NCBI RefSeq assembly: GCF_016587415.1
Contig: NZ_BNJI01000001.1
Span: forward strand, 1,403,501 to 1,467,500
Direction: 5' to 3'
From: Ktedonobacter sp. SOSP1-85
GTDB lineage: Bacteria > Chloroflexota > Ktedonobacteria > Ktedonobacterales > Ktedonobacteraceae
DNA: 64,000 nucleotides
The position numbers and the translations under genes are program-made. The notes under the pieces were generated by a model. It saw only the letters and a list, made by a program, of their open reading frames with translations, was not told the DNA's origin and made no database searches. This document shows, piece after piece, positions 43,749 to 52,941 of this stretch; the stretch's first letter is position 1; the number at the start of each line of letters is the position of its first letter.

Positions 43749-46247
43749 CTACTGCTGAAGACCGGTAACGACCCGCGCGTACTTCTCCGCCAGGGCCTGA
43801 GCCTGCTCAGATGAGACCGACTCGGCAACAACATGGAAGAGGGGGTTATCCGCATCCGGCAGGACCAGGACCCACTCGCTTCCCAGGTCAATCTTAATGC
43901 CATCAATGGGCTTGGCGCGGCGCTCACGATACTGCTCGCTCAAGATACGCATGACCTTACCCTTATGCTCCCAGGGACAGGTGACGTGCGTCGTGCTCAT
44001 GTAGTACGACGGCAGATCATCTACAACCTCGGAGAGGCGCATATCAAAGGTAGAGAGCAGTTCGAGCAGCTTGGCAATCGCCAGCATACCATCAAAGGCA
44101 GGCTGAAGCGCAGGGAAGACAAATCCGCCCCGGCCATCACCAACCATCACTACACCCTCACGGCTGGCCGCCGTCATCAAAGCGTGTGAGAGCACCTTGG
44201 TGTGCTGAATGTAACCATCATAACGCTTGGCAATATGCTGCAAGGCACTGGGCGCCGTCACAGGTACGGCAACCGTTCCACCACGATGGGCGCGCAGGTA
44301 GAGACTGGCCATGACCGCCAGCATCTTCATCCCATCCAGCACACGACCGCGATCATCGACGAGCGAGATACGCTCACCACCCGCGTCAATACGAATGCCC
44401 ATGTCCGTGTTCAGGGCCGAGGTCACAGCAGCCAGGCGCTGCATACTACGTCCCTCGTCATCCACGGGACCGGTGCTCAAATCATCGGCGGTGGTGTTGA
44501 GCACGATTACTTCACAGCCCAGTTTATCGAAAATCTGGGGCAAGAGCTGTATAGTGCTACTATGCGCGTAATCCACCACAAGCTGGAATTTGCGCTTGCG
44601 CACAGCCTCGTAATCCACAATACTGTTAAAGCCCTCAAGGTAGCGACCAGTGACCTCGGCATTGCTGAGAACCTCAATAGCGCCGATTTCGTCCAGGTAG
44701 ACACGGCGATAGTCCTCGCGGAAGAAGAGATTCTCAATCTTGCGCTCGGTCGTCTTATTGATATCGAGGCCATTCTGATCGAAAAGCTTGATATCTACCG
44801 CGCGTGGATCATAGGGTGAGACCCGAACGTGAACACCGCCAACCGCATCGGTATTGCGAATAAAGTAGCGCGCCACTGGCAGAGGAACCTGGTTGATGTC
44901 ATTGACATCAACGCCCGCCGAGGGAAGGCCCGCATTGATGCCGCGCTTGATCATACGCGAAGTACGGTGATCGTCCCGATTGAGGCCAACGACTGAACCG
45001 CGAGGCAGGGTCGCGCCATAGGCCGCGCCAAGGCGAGTCGCGAACTCAGGCGTGATATCGATATTGACCAACCCGGTCACACCATGGCGGCTAAAGAGGC
45101 TGCGGCGTCCCTGTGATCCCCAGATAATGCTGGTATTGATCACCGCCCCGGCCTCAATCTCTTTATCCGGCCAGATCTTCACATTTGGCTGAATAATCGC
45201 GCCTTCCTGAATGCTTGAGTTGTCGCCGATGACCGACCCCTCAAACATGACAGCCTTCCCTTTGACGCTGGTCGAGGAACCAACAATGGCGCCACGCAGT
45301 TCAGAGCGTTCACCAATGTAGGAGTTGTTCCAGACGATGCTGCGATCCACCTGGGCGCGCTCATCAATGATGGAATAATGCCCAATTGTGCTTGGGCCAT
45401 GAATAATAGCCCCTGGCTTCACCTTACACTCATGCGCCAGGTAGATTGGTCCATAGAGCTGGGCATCGGAAGCGATCTCAACCCCCTCCTCACACCAGAT
45501 ATTGCCGCCAATATTTTTCGCGGGAATATCGATGTCGACCAGGCCCTGCAAGGCTTCCGCGTTCGCGCGCATATATTCGCTCAGGTTACCAACATCGCAC
45601 CAGTAGCCCTTGGGGGCGACGTATCCATAAATGGGATCGCCCTGCTTGAGCATCATGGGGAAGAGTTCCTGGCTAAAGTCAAACTGCTTATTCTTCTCGA
45701 AGTAGGTGAAAATCTTGGGGTCGAGGACATAGATGCCCGTATTGATTGTATCGCTAAAGACCTCGCCCCAACTCGGCTTCTCCAGAAACTGGGTAATGTG
45801 CCCGTCCTCATTGGTAATGATGACACCGTATTCAAGGGGATTGTGCACATGCGCAAGCAGAAGCGTTGCCAGAGACTTTTTCTCGTTGTGGTACTTAATG
45901 ACTTCCGTCAGGTCGTAATCAGTCAAGGCATCGCCACTGATCACCAGAAACGGCTCTGTTAACTGGTCCTCGGCGTTCTTCACACTACCAGCGGTTCCCA
46001 GCGGCTCATTCTCACGCGAATAGGTGATACGCATACCAAACTGAGAACCGTTTCCAAAGTAGTCTTCTATATTGCTCGCCAGATACTGAACCGTAACAAC
46101 GACCTCGGTAATACCATGACGCTTCAACAAATTCAGAATATGCTCCATCACTGGTTTCCCAGCAATCGGTACCATAGGCTTGGGACGTTGAATCGTCAAT
46201 GGTCGCAGCCTCGATCCTTCTCCCCCGGCCATTACAACCGCTTTCAT
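43749..46247 (-). CDS. Sugar nucleotidyltransferase fused to phosphomannomutase-like domain
   Basis: 832 residues from ATG 46247 (GGGAGG upstream). Nucleotidyltransferase domain 1-235 ([33 protein letters not shown]); left-handed beta-helix of hexapeptide repeats, about 250-375; then a phosphohexomutase-like region, about 385-832. In the last the Mg-binding DGDGDR loop reads DAGGER (from residue 621), and the phosphoserine loop is VRVSPYDP rather than TASHNP, so mutase activity is doubtful. Likely makes GDP-mannose or a related nucleotide sugar for polysaccharides. Such GMP/PMM fusions are known in several phyla. Confidence 0.9.
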   Translation of the reverse strand: MKAVVMAGGEGSRLRPLTIQRPKPMVPIAGKPVMEHILNLLKRHGITEVVVTVQYLASNIEDYFGNGSQFGMRITYSRENEPLGTAGSVKNAEDQLTEPFLVISGDALTDYDLTEVIKYHNEKKSLATLLLAHVHNPLEYGVIITNEDGHITQFLEKPSWGEVFSDTINTGIYVLDPKIFTYFEKNKQFDFSQELFPMMLKQGDPIYGYVAPKGYWCDVGNLSEYMRANAEALQGLVDIDIPAKNIGGNIWCEEGVEIASDAQLYGPIYLAHECKVKPGAIIHGPSTIGHYSIIDERAQVDRSIVWNNSYIGERSELRGAIVGSSTSVKGKAVMFEGSVIGDNSSIQEGAIIQPNVKIWPDKEIEAGAVINTSIIWGSQGRRSLFSRHGVTGLVNIDITPEFATRLGAAYGATLPRGSVVGLNRDDHRTSRMIKRGINAGLPSAGVDVNDINQVPLPVARYFIRNTDAVGGVHVRVSPYDPRAVDIKLFDQNGLDINKTTERKIENLFFREDYRRVYLDEIGAIEVLSNAEVTGRYLEGFNSIVDYEAVRKRKFQLVVDYAHSSTIQLLPQIFDKLGCEVIVLNTTADDLSTGPVDDEGRSMQRLAAVTSALNTDMGIRIDAGGERISLVDDRGRVLDGMKMLAVMASLYLRAHRGGTVAVPVTAPSALQHIAKRYDGYIQHTKVLSHALMTAASREGVVMVGDGRGGFVFPALQPAFDGMLAIAKLLELLSTFDMRLSEVVDDLPSYYMSTTHVTCPWEHKGKVMRILSEQYRERRAKPIDGIKIDLGSEWVLVLPDADNPLFHVVAESVSSEQAQALAEKYARVVTGLQQ

Positions 46248-46345
46248 AGAGGCCTCCCTTGCCAAAGGCAACTCTCCCGGTTGCCTTCACAGACCAACAA
46301 AAAAAGTGTAACGTTATTCGATTTAAAGAAGAAATTATGAAGGAA

Positions 46346-46372
46346 GGACGGCGTAGCATAGCCACGCCGTCC
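46346..46372 (-). terminator. Terminator of the small gene at 46426
   Basis: GGACGGCGT pairs with ACGCCGTCC around a short loop, followed on the minus strand by T-rich sequence (TTCCTTCATAATTTCTT). Confidence 0.55.
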
Positions 46373-46425
46373 CATCTGCTCCGCTCTTTTTATTGTACAA
46401 CATGCTTAAAACTCGTCGCAAGTTG

Positions 46426-46611
46426 TTACCAATCACTCAAACGCCCGTGTTCCACTAACCAGCGCACAAAACGGTGATGATTTGTTTCTTCAATTAGTAT
46501 CTGCTCTTCGTACTTTTCCTGCAATTGAATCAACTTTAATGATTCATCCAATGTAAAACCCTCATCCAGGAGGGCATCAACCAGCAGATCTACATATTGC
46601 TGTTGTTTCAT
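46426..46611 (-). CDS. Small hypothetical protein (61 aa)
   Basis: An acidic, helical-looking protein (QYVDLLVDALLDEGFTLDES, then LKLIQLQEKYEEQILIEE). ATG 46611 is chosen because AAAGGAGG lies 8 nt upstream; the in-frame ATG seven codons earlier contains that site. No family was recognised. The strong ribosome-binding site and following hairpin support a real gene. Confidence 0.65.
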   Translation of the reverse strand: MKQQQYVDLLVDALLDEGFTLDESLKLIQLQEKYEEQILIEETNHHRFVRWLVEHGRLSDW

Positions 46612-46654
46612 CCGCAAGTCCTCCTTTTGCAACTCGTCTAACTACCCTCTTATT

Positions 46655-46704
46655 CAGAAACCAACGTCGCTCTCGCGACTAACGCTTCGCGTTCAGGTTT
46701 CCGG
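46655..46704. repeat. Dispersed hairpin repeat, copy R3
   Basis: CAGAAACCAACGTCGC to TTCAGGTTTCCGG; almost the same as R2. The remaining DNA to 47000 contains no convincing gene. Confidence 0.65.
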
Positions 46705-47000
46705 ATAGGCATTACCTGTAGTCCGGGGATATGTGCTACTAGTTAACACCGTGACGTCGCAAGAAACGGAGACAGACAGATCTGAACCAGCAGACAATCG
46801 GCGTCTTCGACAGGCCCCTTTGCCTTCCCATGCAGGCACACAATGCATACAGCCCTGTTGATATCCAGGGGCTATAAGCTACTCTCTTTGAGAGATGTGC
46901 CTGACACAGACAATGAACATGGATAAGTAAACGATGTGGAAGATCGAGCGATGTAGCGTTGTCCCTCCCCTTGTAACAGGCCCCCTACCATTTTTACGCT

Positions 47001-47017
47001 ACTATACAGAGTATAGT
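47001..47017. promoter_or_regulatory. Operator-like palindrome downstream of the DUF433 gene
   Basis: ACTATACAGAGTATAGT is a perfect 7-bp inverted repeat with a 3-nt centre. No gene clearly starts from it, so function is uncertain. Confidence 0.3.
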
Positions 47018-47083
47018 GTATAACATAGAAGTGACGCGCGCAAATATGTGAACGGGTACAGGCTGCCACGGCCCTTCTGTCCA

Positions 47084-47326
47084 CTATTCGCCATGTGAAA
47101 TGTAGTGCCGAATCTCTTCTTCGTGATCATAAAAATAACTGATGGCGTCATAGACCTGGGCCAGGCTCAAATGCTGACTATCAGCGATCTCCTCTGGATC
47201 CTGTCCGCTTTGAAACAGCAGAATGACATGGCGAACGGTTGTACGTGTTCCCTCAATAATTGGCTCGCCGGCATAAATGGCGGTATTGCGTATAATATAT
47301 GGATGCGTGGTACGCTCGATGGTCAT
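47084..47326 (-). CDS. DUF433-family protein (antitoxin-like)
   Basis: 80 residues. The typical DUF433 pattern is visible: PYIIRNTAIYAGEPIIEGTR, TVRHVILLFQSGQDPEEIAD and LAQVYDAISYFYDHEEEI. The family has a small helix-turn-helix domain and is often an antitoxin beside a DUF5615/PIN-like toxin; no such partner is downstream or upstream here, so it is an orphan. AAAGGATGAGTT places the ATG at 47326. Confidence 0.85.
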   Translation of the reverse strand: MTIERTTHPYIIRNTAIYAGEPIIEGTRTTVRHVILLFQSGQDPEEIADSQHLSLAQVYDAISYFYDHEEEIRHYISHGE

Positions 47327-47535
47327 AACTCATCCTTTCTCGATGCCGCGGTGCCATTCCTTCTCAGCATACCACGGCACCTACTATACTCATCCGCTTA
47401 AGTTAAAATCTTGTAAAGAAAAGCCCGGTTGAATTCACGAAAAATTCACATCAGGATGCCGCTACTAAACGTACTTCTCATGCCGACTCAGCCAATCAAG
47501 CTCATCCTCGTTATGAGTGAGTTTTCAGAAAAATC

Positions 47536-47565
47536 TTGACAGCGCTTAAAATCCTCTGGTACAAT
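47536..47565 (+). promoter_or_regulatory. Promoter of the birA leader transcript
   Basis: TTGACA and TACAAT spaced by 18 nt, giving a start near 47573, more than 400 nt before the birA start codon. Confidence 0.7.
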
Positions 47566-47572
47566 ACTTTCC

Positions 47573-47690
47573 ATTGAGAGATGGTGAGTGTAATTCACTA
47601 GCAAATCGACTGGCTATATGACCGTTCACGGTCCACACCCCCTCTCAGGGAAAGAGGCATCGCCCATGAGCATTCCTCTTTTTTTCGAGC
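47573..47690 (+). ncRNA. Structured leader RNA ending in a terminator
   Basis: The predicted 5' end TGAGAGATGGTG can pair with CACCCCCTCTCA (near 47633-47647). Two hairpins lie inside: GTGAGTGTAATTCAC and GACCGTTCACGGTC. An intrinsic terminator follows (AAAGAGG-AT / AT-CCTCTTT, then seven T). This multi-branch plus terminator layout is that of an attenuator or riboswitch, or an independent small RNA. No known class was recognised. Between 47690 and 47990 there are further small hairpins and no gene. Confidence 0.5.
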
Positions 47691-47990
47691 GTATATGAGA
47701 AATGGGTTGTGAGCAACCACTGGCAGGAATGAACGACATTTCTACCTACCTGCCTCATCTCCTGCTAGCGCAGAGGCACCTTCGTGTCGCGCCTGGTTTA
47801 CCTTCATTTGAAGGTAGGGGGATCTCAGACCCTCGCATTGTAGGATGACACCCTATAGTTATTACCCCAGCCCGTCTCTTCAAGAGACATGGAACAGCTC
47901 AGTCGATAGAAGCGGGCTTGTCGAATAACCCACAAGGTTATGTCAACACAAAGGTAGATAGGTAGATAGAGAGAAGCGGACGCGGAAACT

Positions 47991-48917
47991 TTGGAGAGAC
48001 AACAAGCACACGCCGTTTTTGATCGCCTCAATCTCGAGGCACTGCAAGAGCTGTTAGAGACTCACAACTTCGGCAAAGGCGATCACGTAATCTATATACC
48101 CGTTATTGATTCAACCAATACAAGGGCAATGCAATTTGCCCGTGAAGGGATAGCAGAAGGCACAGTAGTTCTCACGGAGCAACAAACTGCTGGCAGAGGT
48201 CGTCTCGGTCGTAGCTGGGCAGATGTCGAGGGATGTAATATTCTCTCCTCTACCATCCTCCGCCCGCACTTTCCACCCTACTTGCTCATGATGCTAGCCC
48301 CCCTGGCGCTGGTTGAAGCGATTCAGGCTACCTGCAACATACAAGCTACCATCAAATGGCCAAACGATGTTCTGATTGGCGACCAAAAAGTTGCTGGCAT
48401 TCTCATCGAGACCAGCCATGATCAATCTGGTCACCTGGTTGCCATCATCGGAATAGGTGTCAATGTGAAGGGTCACATCGATCCCATTGCACACCTGATA
48501 GATATCCATCGTGAACAGAGCGCAAGCTCCGTTCAAAACGCTCAGGAGAGCGAGCAGCCAGCCGGCAAAACAGTTGCGCGAGCGACCACATTGGAAGAGG
48601 CATGTGGTTACCCGGTGAGTCGAGAACGGCTCATTGCGGCCATGCTTCACGCTATCGAGCGCTACTATCTCCCCCTTCAAGAGGAGAGAGATACCGTGGG
48701 CTCTCAACTGTCTATGGCTCAATTGCTACGCGAGACCTGGCGTAGCCAGTTGTCAACCCTGGGACGTACCATAACGGTACGCCAGGGAGATCGTACCCTC
48801 AGCGGCGTTGCTGAGGACGTGGATGACGGGGGAGCTCTGTTGCTTCGCAGTCATTCGGGTGAACTGGTCAGCATTAGCTGGGGAGATGTAGGATATACGC
48901 TTCCAGATGAGTGCTGA
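47991..48917 (+). CDS. birA: Biotin-protein ligase (no DNA-binding domain)
   Basis: 308 residues. It activates biotin and attaches it to acyl-CoA carboxylase. Motifs: STNTRAMQFA, the biotin-AMP loop in AGRGRLGRSW, KWPNDVLIGDQKVAGILIE and GIGVNV. No N-terminal helix-turn-helix precedes the catalytic domain, so it is a monofunctional ligase rather than a biotin repressor. An insertion of about 60 residues (around 170-215, SSVQNAQESEQPAG) enlarges it. The start is TTG 47991 with no strong ribosome-binding site; an internal start is possible. First gene of a birA-greA-lysS cluster. Confidence 0.9.
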   Translation: MERQQAHAVFDRLNLEALQELLETHNFGKGDHVIYIPVIDSTNTRAMQFAREGIAEGTVVLTEQQTAGRGRLGRSWADVEGCNILSSTILRPHFPPYLLMMLAPLALVEAIQATCNIQATIKWPNDVLIGDQKVAGILIETSHDQSGHLVAIIGIGVNVKGHIDPIAHLIDIHREQSASSVQNAQESEQPAGKTVARATTLEEACGYPVSRERLIAAMLHAIERYYLPLQEERDTVGSQLSMAQLLRETWRSQLSTLGRTITVRQGDRTLSGVAEDVDDGGALLLRSHSGELVSISWGDVGYTLPDEC

Positions 48918-48965
48918 TACCTGGTTAAGGGAGTTCCTTAACCGTAGACATGAGGGGAAAAAAAG

Positions 48966-49430
48966 ATGGAGACACAGGACGTATTCCTCACAAATGATGG
49001 TCTACAGCGTGCTTTAAGTCAGCTGGAAAATTTGCGCACCGAGGGCCGTGCAAAGGTTGCACAGTACCTTCACGATGCCAAGGAATCTGGCGATGTCATC
49101 GACAACGCGGCTTATGATGATGCCAAAAAAGAGCAGGCGCTGCTGGAATCACGCATCCTGGAGCTAGAACACCTGGTCACCAGGGCCAAGCTCATCAACA
49201 ATGCACGCACCGATGAAGTCTCCCTCGGCTCAATCGTCCATCTGAGATCGAGTGAAGGACGCGATTACTGCTATACCATCGTCGGCGCCTTTGAAGCCAG
49301 TCCCAGTGCCGGGCGTATTTCTAACGAGTCGCCCGTCGGAAGAGCATTGCTCGGGCACAAGGCCGGTGATCATGTCATCGTCTCAACGCCAGGCGGGGTC
49401 AAAGAGTACACGATTTCGCGCATTGAATAA
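48966..49430 (+). CDS. greA: Transcription elongation factor GreA
   Basis: 154 residues. The N-terminal coiled coil carries the acidic tip (SGDVIDNAAYDDAKKEQALLE), the C-terminal FKBP-like domain ISNESPVGRALLGHKAGD. GreA stimulates RNA cleavage in backtracked RNA polymerase. The tip reads VIDNAAYDD instead of the common LSENAEYDA, retaining acidic residues. AGGGGAAAAAAAG precedes the ATG. It is 48 nt after birA. Confidence 0.93.
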   Translation: METQDVFLTNDGLQRALSQLENLRTEGRAKVAQYLHDAKESGDVIDNAAYDDAKKEQALLESRILELEHLVTRAKLINNARTDEVSLGSIVHLRSSEGRDYCYTIVGAFEASPSAGRISNESPVGRALLGHKAGDHVIVSTPGGVKEYTISRIE

Positions 49431-49509
49431 AGCTTCACGCGCCACCCCAACCATCATACGATTATAAACCCAGATCAGCCCCTGGTTATCCCCTAAAAAC
49501 AATTGCTCA

Positions 49510-49560
49510 TCCCTTGATGGCTCGTGCAACATTCCCATACGAGTCCTCAAGGGATTTTTT
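49510..49560 (+). terminator. Terminator of greA
   Basis: TCCCTTGATGGCTCGT pairs with ACGAGTCCTCAAGGGA (minor bulges), followed by TTTTTTT. The lysS gene is therefore transcribed separately. Confidence 0.75.
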
Positions 49561-49620
49561 TCTGCTTCTACTATTCAGTAACAACAAACAATGATACAAT
49601 ACACGAGATTTACTACCTTT

Positions 49621-49709
49621 CGAAAACCTGAGCGCGCTTGTCCCCGAATGGGGGAAGCACTAGCTATGTGAGTGGCGCCGCCGTGCCCCCAAATGGGGGT
49701 TGGTTTTCG
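49621..49709. repeat. Dispersed hairpin repeat, copy R4 (longest)
   Basis: CGAAAACCTGAGCGCGC to GGTTGGTTTTCG, 89 bp, with CCCCGAATGGGG and GCCCCCAAATGGGGG hairpins inside. With R5 it brackets the greA-lysS gap in inverted orientation. Confidence 0.7.
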
Positions 49710-49851
49710 TCTAAGAAGGTCAGCACCTCGAGCTATCCATGCCTCGCTCTCACACATCGACCTTATCCTCAGATGATCGCCTATGCGCGCTATAATGGCT
49801 GTGTGGAGCAAGCATGCTACCGATACACGCTGGAATACTATGGATCTTATT

Positions 49852-49898
49852 CCGAAACCCAACCCCCATTCGGGGACAAGCGCGCTCAGGGTTTTCGG
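49852..49898. repeat. Dispersed hairpin repeat, copy R5 (inverted)
   Basis: CCGAAACCCAACCCCC to GCGCTCAGGGTTTTCGG, opposite in orientation to R4, ending 31 nt before the lysS start, so it is part of the lysS leader. Confidence 0.7.
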
Positions 49899-49929
49899 AT
49901 CAGAAGATGTTGAAGGGAAAGAAGAAAGC

Positions 49930-51420
49930 ATGCCAGAAGAAAGGGAGATACGCATCCAACGCCTCAACGCCCTGCGGGAGCAGGGTATCAACCCCTATCC
50001 CAATAGCGTAGAGCGTACCCATACCATTGAAAATGTGCTCACCCACTTTGACCAGTACGCTGGACCCGAGGGAGATTTCGCCCTCGTCGGTCGCGTGCGC
50101 CTCCTACGCGAAATGGGAAAAGCCGCCTTCGCTAAGATTGAGGACGGCACCGGCGCACTCCAGGTCTACTTCCGCATTAACGACCTGGGTGAGGAGAGCT
50201 ATCGCGTTCTTAAACTGCTTGACCTGGGCGATTTTATCGAAGCACGAGGCTTCCTCTTTGTGACGCGCACCGGAGAGCGCACCCTCCATGTGAAAGGCTG
50301 GCGCGTCATTGGCAAGGGTTTGCAGCCTTTGCCAGAGAAATATCATGGGCTTGAAGACAAAGAGCTTCGCCAGCGCAAACGTTATCTCGATCTCATCGCC
50401 AATGGTGAGGAGGTCAAAACAGTCTTCGAGACCCGTAGCCGGGTGATCAGCGCCATGCGCCGCTTCCTGGAGAGCCAGGGCTACCTGGAGTTTGAGACGC
50501 CAATCTTACAGCCCCTCTATGGTGGCGCCACGGCTCGCCCATTTATCACGCATCACAACACGCTTGACCGCGACCTCTACCTGCGTATCGCGGTTGAACT
50601 CTACCTCAAACGCCTGATCGTAGGTGGCTTTGAACGCGTCTATGAGATCGGGCGCAACTTCCGCAATGAGGGTATTGATCGCAGCCATAACCCCGAATTC
50701 ACCATGATGGAGTGCTACCAGGCCTACGCGGACTACAACGATATGATGAAGCTGGTAGAGGAGATGATCGCCTACATCGCGCAAGAGGTAAAAGGCACAA
50801 CCCGCGTCACTTATCAGGGAACCGAGATTGACCTGACGCCCCCCTGGCCACGTATTCCCCTGCTAGAGGCCATCCACAAATACACAGGCATCGACGTCAA
50901 TGCCTTCCCCGACCGCGAGAGCCTGGGCGCCGAGATGCACGCCAAAGGCTATATCGTGGATCCCAAACTGGGCCGGGGTCGCCTCATCGATGATCTGAAA
51001 GGCGAGATGTTCCGTAAGGGCATTCCAGAACTAAAACAGGCCATCTTCTTGATTGACTATCCACTAGATGTCTCGCCGCTCACCAAACGCCACCGCACCC
51101 ATAGCGGCCTGGTGGAGCGCTTCCAGCCATTCATCGGCGGCCTGGAGACTGGCAACTCCTTCACAGAGCTCAATGATCCCCTGGATCAGCGCGCGCGCTT
51201 TGAAGATCAAATGAAGCAGAAGAGCCAGGGCGACGAGGAGGCCCAGGTACTGGACGAAGACTTCCTGGAGGCGCTTGAGATCGGCATGCCTCCCACGGGC
51301 GGTGTCGGCATCGGCGTTGACCGCCTCGCCATGCTCATGGCGGACCAGGAGTCCATTCGTGACGTTATTCTCTTCCCCACCATGCGCAAAACGGCGGAAG
51401 AGCAGACGGTCGAAGCCTAA
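49930..51420 (+). CDS. lysS: Lysyl-tRNA synthetase, class II
   Basis: 496 residues from ATG 49930 (GAAGGGAAAGAAG upstream); a longer frame would run through repeat R5. OB-fold anticodon-binding domain, about 45-155; catalytic class II domain with motif 1 near [15 protein letters not shown], motif 2 in [15 protein letters not shown], and motif 3 in [12 protein letters not shown]. It charges tRNA(Lys). Monocistronic, with its own terminator. Confidence 0.95.
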   Translation: MPEEREIRIQRLNALREQGINPYPNSVERTHTIENVLTHFDQYAGPEGDFALVGRVRLLREMGKAAFAKIEDGTGALQVYFRINDLGEESYRVLKLLDLGDFIEARGFLFVTRTGERTLHVKGWRVIGKGLQPLPEKYHGLEDKELRQRKRYLDLIANGEEVKTVFETRSRVISAMRRFLESQGYLEFETPILQPLYGGATARPFITHHNTLDRDLYLRIAVELYLKRLIVGGFERVYEIGRNFRNEGIDRSHNPEFTMMECYQAYADYNDMMKLVEEMIAYIAQEVKGTTRVTYQGTEIDLTPPWPRIPLLEAIHKYTGIDVNAFPDRESLGAEMHAKGYIVDPKLGRGRLIDDLKGEMFRKGIPELKQAIFLIDYPLDVSPLTKRHRTHSGLVERFQPFIGGLETGNSFTELNDPLDQRARFEDQMKQKSQGDEEAQVLDEDFLEALEIGMPPTGGVGIGVDRLAMLMADQESIRDVILFPTMRKTAEEQTVEA

Positions 51421-51429
51421 ATAAGCGAT

Positions 51430-51472
51430 GTGGTGCAGTAGCCGCTACTTGCGTACGCGGTTGCTGCACCAC
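51430..51472 (+). terminator. Terminator of lysS
   Basis: GTGGTGCAG pairs with CTGCACCAC, with further inner pairing (GTAGCCG / CGGTTGC, imperfect), just after the lysS stop. Confidence 0.55.
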
Positions 51473-51485
51473 ACCATCGACGTGT

Positions 51486-51674
51486 CTACTCAAGTGTCCG
51501 CTCTTCCTGCCGCACGCCCGTCACACGAATCTTATATCCCAGCCCTTTCCACTTGGAAACGATTTTGGCAAGTTTACGCTCTAATTCGGCATGCGTATGC
51601 GCCTCGATCTGCGCCATCGAGGTCGTAGGAAAGTAAGCTGGATGAGTGAGACGATACGTCACAGCGTACCTCAC
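51486..51674 (-). CDS. Small hypothetical protein (62 aa)
   Basis: GTG start at 51674 with AAGGAGG 7 nt upstream. The sequence RYAVTYRLTHPAYFPTTSMA then HAELERKLAKIVSKWKGLGY suggests an alpha/beta mini-domain. No family recognised. Convergent with lysS. Confidence 0.6.
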   Translation of the reverse strand: MRYAVTYRLTHPAYFPTTSMAQIEAHTHAELERKLAKIVSKWKGLGYKIRVTGVRQEERTLE

Positions 51675-51837
51675 GTGATTCCTCCTTAGAGCATAGATGC
51701 CATTCCTCTTTTACCATAGCGATCAGCGAAAACTGAGCTCATTCTTCGTCGAATACATAGTACTGTAATAAAAAAGAGTCCCAAAAGACGTTTTGATTAA
51801 AAAAGATGATGGTATTGGATGTTGGAGGTGGAATACG

Positions 51838-52587
51838 ATGCCTACACCCTTCTCATGTGCTTCCCCCCTGCTTGCGACGTTGAAGACGCTTGGGCGAGAG
51901 GGGCTGGATTTGCTCTTTCCTCCGCGTTGCGCCTCCTGCCAGCAGCCTGGACACGTTCTCTGTCCACGCTGCCAGGCCCGGCTTCAGGCCCAGGCCTTAC
52001 CAACACTTCCTCCCTGCCCCCTCTGCACACAGCGAGGAGGGCCGAACGCCTGCCTGCTCTATCCACCCCGGGGACATATACATGACATTTATGCCTTTGG
52101 CCCCTATGCCGATCCACTGCGCTCCTGCATCAAAACATTGAAATATGATGGAGAGACACGCCTGGCCGAGCATCTGGGGGCCTTACTGGCCCAGACGTAT
52201 CAACGCTTTCAACTAGAGGCCGATGTCTTGCTTCCTGTCCCGCTCCATCCGGCACGCCAGCGTCTGCGTGGCTTCAATCAGGCCCTCCTGCTGGCACGCG
52301 TCTGCTCCCGCTTGACCGGCGTTCCTGTAAATGAAGAACTGATTCGCCAGCGGCCAACGCAGGCCCAGGTCTCCCTTACAGGCAGGTCACGCCAGCAGAA
52401 TGTGATGGGAGCATTTCTCTATGTCTCTACGGCTGCAACCCCAGGCGTCGCGAACCGTAAAATTCTTATCATTGATGATGTTTGTACGACAGGTACAACC
52501 CTGGATGCATGCGCGCGTCCGCTCTTCGCCGCTGGCGCTCACTCGGTCACTGGACTGGTGCTTGCCTCGGCCTGGCACCGGACATAG
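51838..52587 (+). CDS. comF: ComF-family phosphoribosyltransferase-like protein
   Basis: 249 residues from ATG 51838 (GGAGGTGG upstream). An N-terminal zinc finger (CASCQQPGHVLCPRCQAR, CPLC) is followed by a phosphoribosyltransferase-type fold with DVLLPVPLHPARQRLRGFNQ and the PRPP loop ILIIDDVCTTGTTL. ComF proteins are linked to DNA uptake or recombination in competent bacteria. No other competence gene is adjacent. Monocistronic. Confidence 0.9.
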   Translation: MPTPFSCASPLLATLKTLGREGLDLLFPPRCASCQQPGHVLCPRCQARLQAQALPTLPPCPLCTQRGGPNACLLYPPRGHIHDIYAFGPYADPLRSCIKTLKYDGETRLAEHLGALLAQTYQRFQLEADVLLPVPLHPARQRLRGFNQALLLARVCSRLTGVPVNEELIRQRPTQAQVSLTGRSRQQNVMGAFLYVSTAATPGVANRKILIIDDVCTTGTTLDACARPLFAAGAHSVTGLVLASAWHRT

Positions 52588-52662
52588 GTCTCACACCGGG
52601 CGCTGCCTATCGTACACAGTCCACGACCTGCGACGAAAGGAGCAGCAATACCTGATCGAGAA

Positions 52663-52860
52663 ATGCGCCATATTGACGCACTAGCGGGACGCATCGGTTT
52701 TCGTGTGGCGACCACCCGAGGCAAAAAAGAGGCGGCAAAGTATATCGAGCCAGAACTACTACCCAGAGTCACAGCCTTTATAAAAGATGTACTGCACGAG
52801 ATCGATAACCGTGTGTGTTATAATAAAGCACACAAGAGACAATCATTATATATTCGGTAA
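52663..52860 (+). CDS. Possible small protein (65 aa), uncertain
   Basis: A frame with mixed, non-repetitive composition (MRHIDALAGRIGFRVATTRG, EPELLPRVTAFIKDVLHEID) before ftsH. The nearest AGGAG is 20 nt upstream, too far, and the frame overlaps the region where an ftsH promoter is expected. It may be a gene remnant. Confidence 0.25.
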   Translation: MRHIDALAGRIGFRVATTRGKKEAAKYIEPELLPRVTAFIKDVLHEIDNRVCYNKAHKRQSLYIR

Positions 52861-52941
52861 CATCATTTGCTTATCGATAGAAGTAGAGAGGTAGTTCGTT
52901 GATTGCTTATCTTCCGATACATACTAGAGAGAGGCGCCTGA

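Noticed and set aside
46730..47080. Possible tRNA or small RNA gene
   Set aside because: No cloverleaf with T-loop consensus could be formed, and no promoter-terminator pair was found.
46872..47084. 70-codon minus-strand frame abutting the DUF433 gene as a possible toxin
   Set aside because: Composition and lack of a start signal do not support it; no toxin motif.
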